Assembly (NCBI GenBank): GCA_017457045.1
Contig: JAFTIF010000010.1
Location: forward strand, 1 to 38,293
Direction of reading: 5' to 3'
Length of the DNA stretch: 38,293 bases
Source: Bacilli bacterium
Lineage (GTDB): Bacteria > Bacillota_I > Bacilli_A > RFN20 > UBA1709
A program made the translations under genes and the position numbers. Shown here piece by piece: positions 36,100 through 38,293 of this stretch; the first letter of the stretch is position 1; each line of letters opens with the position of its first letter. The notes below the pieces were generated by a model, which worked only from the letters and a program-made list of their open reading frames with translations, did no database searches and was not told the origin of the DNA.

Positions 36100-36716
36100 A
36101 TAATCCTTCTTCCTGAGTTTATTATCCACCACGCCTTGTGCAATTTGTTACCATATTTTAATCTATATAAGATTTTTAATTCCATACCATACGCAGATTT
36201 CATCATTTTAAAGAAACCTCTACCATCACTGCCAACATGAACAAATTTATATCCATCATTAAATTTGTCTATGATAAATCTAGCATTATCTAATTTTCCT
36301 GCATATTTCATTGCATCTGTTGCACTATCGAAATCATGTAAAGCACCTAAAGCATTTAATGGTCCATACCCTCCATAAAAAGTTGCACCTATATCCCATG
36401 CCCTATCCATTACTCTATTCATATCATTTCCTAAAACAACAGTATCATATAGATCATCCAGTCGATTTACCCCTTTTCCAACATAAGCAACTTCATCTAG
36501 TTTTGAAGCTCCTTTAATCAGTTTGCTTCCTGTAAGGAATGGAACTACCGCAAACACTATATCTAAGGCTAACCATCCAACATTTTCCCATGATGGATTT
36601 TTAATCAAATCATATAAACTCCAACCAATTGATAAAATATCTAAAACAACATCCCATGCATGACCAGTAGGGTCGTATCGATTTACGGGTGTCTTGTAAA
36701 AATTAAGACCCGTTTT
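36093..36716 (-). pseudogene. Rhs/polymorphic toxin C-terminal end, 5' part displaced
   Basis: Open from a TAA at 36717-36719 with no start. It begins with TPVNRYDPTGHAWD, the DPxG boundary that ends the Rhs core, followed by a helical pre-toxin region (VVLDILSIGWSLYDLI, SWENVGWLALDIVFAVVPFLTG) and a tip of about 100 residues with VVLGNDMNRVMDRAWDIGA, NARFIIDKFNDGYKFVHVGS and AYGMELKILYRLKYG. This spacing of VLG...GA...F...G..F..VG.D recurs, from memory, in predicted Rhs toxin tips of unknown mechanism. The Rhs part upstream has been replaced by the recombinase gene, whose stop lies inside this open frame. Confidence 0.7.
36685..36713. other. Candidate attachment-site junction of the recombinase element
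   Basis: An inverted repeat ACGGGT-gt-CTT / AAG-ACCCGT spans the recombinase stop and the first readable Rhs codons. On the plus strand it is followed by TTTTTTATTTT and could also end plus-strand transcripts. The switch from Rhs coding sequence to recombinase sequence falls within it, as expected for an integration point. The core dinucleotide cannot be set without the other end. Confidence 0.45.
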
Positions 36717-38293
36717 TTATTTTATTAACAAAATTATACTCTATCTCTATTTTTTGAGTTCTAACTCCATTAATAATTTCTCTTTCATAAACAACTATCT
36801 TATTAATTAATTCATTTAGAATTTTTGCATCAAGTTCTTTAATGTTTTTATACTTTTCTATTAGTTCTATAAAGTGTTGAACTTGCTTTTCAGTATCTTT
36901 GTTTAAATTAATTGCATTTGATAGTTCTTCAATTCTTTTCTTTAAATTTCTTTTTTCTTCTTCATAATCTTTCGTGAGATTACCAAACATTTCAGGTGTT
37001 ATCCTTTCAAGTGCCATATCTTCATATAAACGCTTTTCAATTTTTTGTAGTTCATTAAGTCTTGTTTCATGTTTCTTAATTTCTTTTTCGTATAAGAATT
37101 TTGACTTTTGTTCATTTTGATTTGTATTAATCATAATACTTTTTATAAATGCTTCTTTATCACTTAAAGCTAACTTAATTTGTTTTCTTATATCATTTAA
37201 TACAAAATCATATAAGTTCTCATATCTAATATAATGAGCTGAACAATAACTCTTTCCAAATGAACGATAAGTTACACAACAGAATGAATCCCATTTCTTA
37301 TCACTAGAATATAATGATAAAGCTTTACCACAAACATCACATCTAAGTAGTCCAGAAAACATGCTTCTCTTTCCGTCCTTCTTAGGACGTTTTTTAATTC
37401 GATAAAAGATTTCATTTGCTCTTTTAAATGTTTCTTCATCAATAATTGCTTCATGAGTATTTTTCTTAATAATCCATTTATCTTTATCTACTGGTAATAA
37501 CTTTTTACTTTTATATGATGAAGTTGATGCTTTATTGCATACTAGATGACCTAAATATTCTTCATTCTTAATCATTGCATAAATAGTCATTGTACTCCAG
37601 TCATAAGGATGTTTCACCCATAATGGATTATAATATCTTCCTGTATCATTGATTACTTGTGCTCGTGGTTTTAAAATCTTTTCATTCTTTAACACTCTAC
37701 AAATTTGATAAGCAGTTAATCCTTCACACGCCATTTGGAATATTCTTTTTACTACAGGAGCAGTTTCCTCGTTAACGATTAATTGATGTTTATTATTTGG
37801 ATTCTTTTTATATCCATATGGAGCGTATGCTCCTGTAAACTCTCCATTCATCGCTTTAATCTTATAAGCACTTCTAATCTTTTTAGAAATATCTTTTGCA
37901 TACCACTCATTCATTATGTTTTTAAATGGTGTGAAATCATTTAATCCTTTTTCTGAATCTACATCATCATTTATTGCAATGAATCTTACTTTATATTCAG
38001 GAAAGAAATGTTCTAGATAGTAACCAGTCATAATATGATCTCTTCCAAGTCTAGATAAGTCTTTTACAATAACTACTCCTACTTTTCCTTTTTCAATATC
38101 ATTCTTTAATCTTTGAAATTCTGGTCTATCAAAAGTTGTTCCACTATACCCATCATCAACATAATAAACTATGTTTGTAAAATGATGTTCCTTAGCGTAT
38201 TGATATAACATCTTCTTTTGTGTTTGTATACTCTCACTATCACCTACTAATTCATCTTCTCTAGATAGCCTACATAGTAATGCAGTTATTTTG
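36703..38293 (-). CDS. Large serine recombinase (5' end beyond window)
   Basis: At least 529 residues; the frame continues past 38211 to the window edge and includes the catalytic-domain start ITALLCRLSRED (nucleophile Ser in RLSRED) and DSESIQTQKKML. Then DDGYSGTTFDRPEFQRL and VVIVKDLSRLGRDH (resolvase domain), a recombinase DNA-binding domain (YAPYGYKK, YLGHLVCNK), a zinc ribbon (LLRCDVCGKAL...FCC...YCSAHYI), and a long coiled coil (about 400-470). This is the plan of TndX/TnpX-type large serine recombinases of conjugative or mobilisable elements. Its element must extend to the right of the window. Confidence 0.9.
   Translation of the reverse strand, partial: KITALLCRLSREDELVGDSESIQTQKKMLYQYAKEHHFTNIVYYVDDGYSGTTFDRPEFQRLKNDIEKGKVGVVIVKDLSRLGRDHIMTGYYLEHFFPEYKVRFIAINDDVDSEKGLNDFTPFKNIMNEWYAKDISKKIRSAYKIKAMNGEFTGAYAPYGYKKNPNNKHQLIVNEETAPVVKRIFQMACEGLTAYQICRVLKNEKILKPRAQVINDTGRYYNPLWVKHPYDWSTMTIYAMIKNEEYLGHLVCNKASTSSYKSKKLLPVDKDKWIIKKNTHEAIIDEETFKRANEIFYRIKKRPKKDGKRSMFSGLLRCDVCGKALSLYSSDKKWDSFCCVTYRSFGKSYCSAHYIRYENLYDFVLNDIRKQIKLALSDKEAFIKSIMINTNQNEQKSKFLYEKEIKKHETRLNELQKIEKRLYEDMALERITPEMFGNLTKDYEEEKRNLKKRIEELSNAINLNKDTEKQVQHFIELIEKYKNIKELDAKILNELINKIVVYEREIINGVRTQKIEIEYNFVNKIKNGS

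Noticed and set aside
36685..36720. Inverted repeat as the recombinase gene's terminator
   Set aside because: The T run follows the stem on the plus strand only; on the minus strand no U run follows, so it cannot be an intrinsic terminator for that gene.

Overview
The window comes from an AT-rich (roughly 30% G+C by eye), spore-forming Bacillota using the standard bacterial code (TGA ends yabP and tilS). The backbone order spoVT-rqcP-yabP-yabQ-divIC-spoIIE-tilS-hpt-ftsH-hslO is the classic Bacillus-type sporulation/division/housekeeping neighbourhood, and rpsF-ssb-rpsR is the standard S6/SSB/S18 operon. Base composition, BspA-like repeats, many lipoproteins, a GPH-type symporter and Rhs remnants suggest a gut Erysipelotrichia-like or related Bacilli lineage. 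That placement is inference.

Layout. 1-580: right end of an IS200/IS605-type element (3' end of tnpB plus the subterminal hairpin/omegaRNA region), abutting a small membrane-protein gene that has lost its own start. 588-15505 (minus strand): accessory genes, mostly single units each closed by its own terminator: aldo/keto reductase, membrane-bound XRE regulator, a very large lipoprotein with a collagen-like stalk and three SGNH-hydrolase domains, ABC exporter, tandem FMN-binding lipoprotein, MFS and MATE transporters, VOC protein, P-loop protein, and an AAA/DUF4143 ATPase. A non-coding repeat family sits in three gaps here (11154-11281, 12731-13015, 15700-15962). 15964-28692 (minus): the conserved core, rpsF-ssb-rpsR; sdpR-sdpI-dusB; hslO-yhhN; spoIIE-tilS-hpt-ftsH; spoVT...divIC. 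28826-31694 (plus): a two-gene operon of a GPH-family symporter and a phytoene-desaturase-like FAD oxidoreductase. 31739-38293 (minus): a BspA-type lipoprotein, then an Rhs toxin/immunity graveyard interrupted by a large serine recombinase that runs off the right edge.

How parts work together. The core cluster links spore development (SpoIIE phosphatase, YabP/YabQ, SpoVT), division (DivIC) and proteostasis/tRNA/purine salvage (FtsH, Hsp33, TilS, Hpt, RqcP). A sigma-A-like promoter with an unusual 21-bp spacer lies before spoIIE, as in Spo0A-activated promoters of Bacillus. The rpsF leader has two hairpins, one carrying a copy of the Shine-Dalgarno complement, consistent with feedback control.

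The least ordinary part is 32.8-36.7 kb. Two Rhs C-terminal ends (34480-35433 and 36093-36716) lack starts and are followed by immunity-like genes. A 24-nt piece of Rhs core sequence recurs at 34255-34278 and 35384-35407. Two separate small proteins of the same plan (two membrane helices plus a PH-like domain) each follow a Gly/Ala-rich hydrophobic coding segment. I read this as shuffled orphan toxin/immunity modules, possibly including a membrane-active toxin class with PH-domain immunity proteins.
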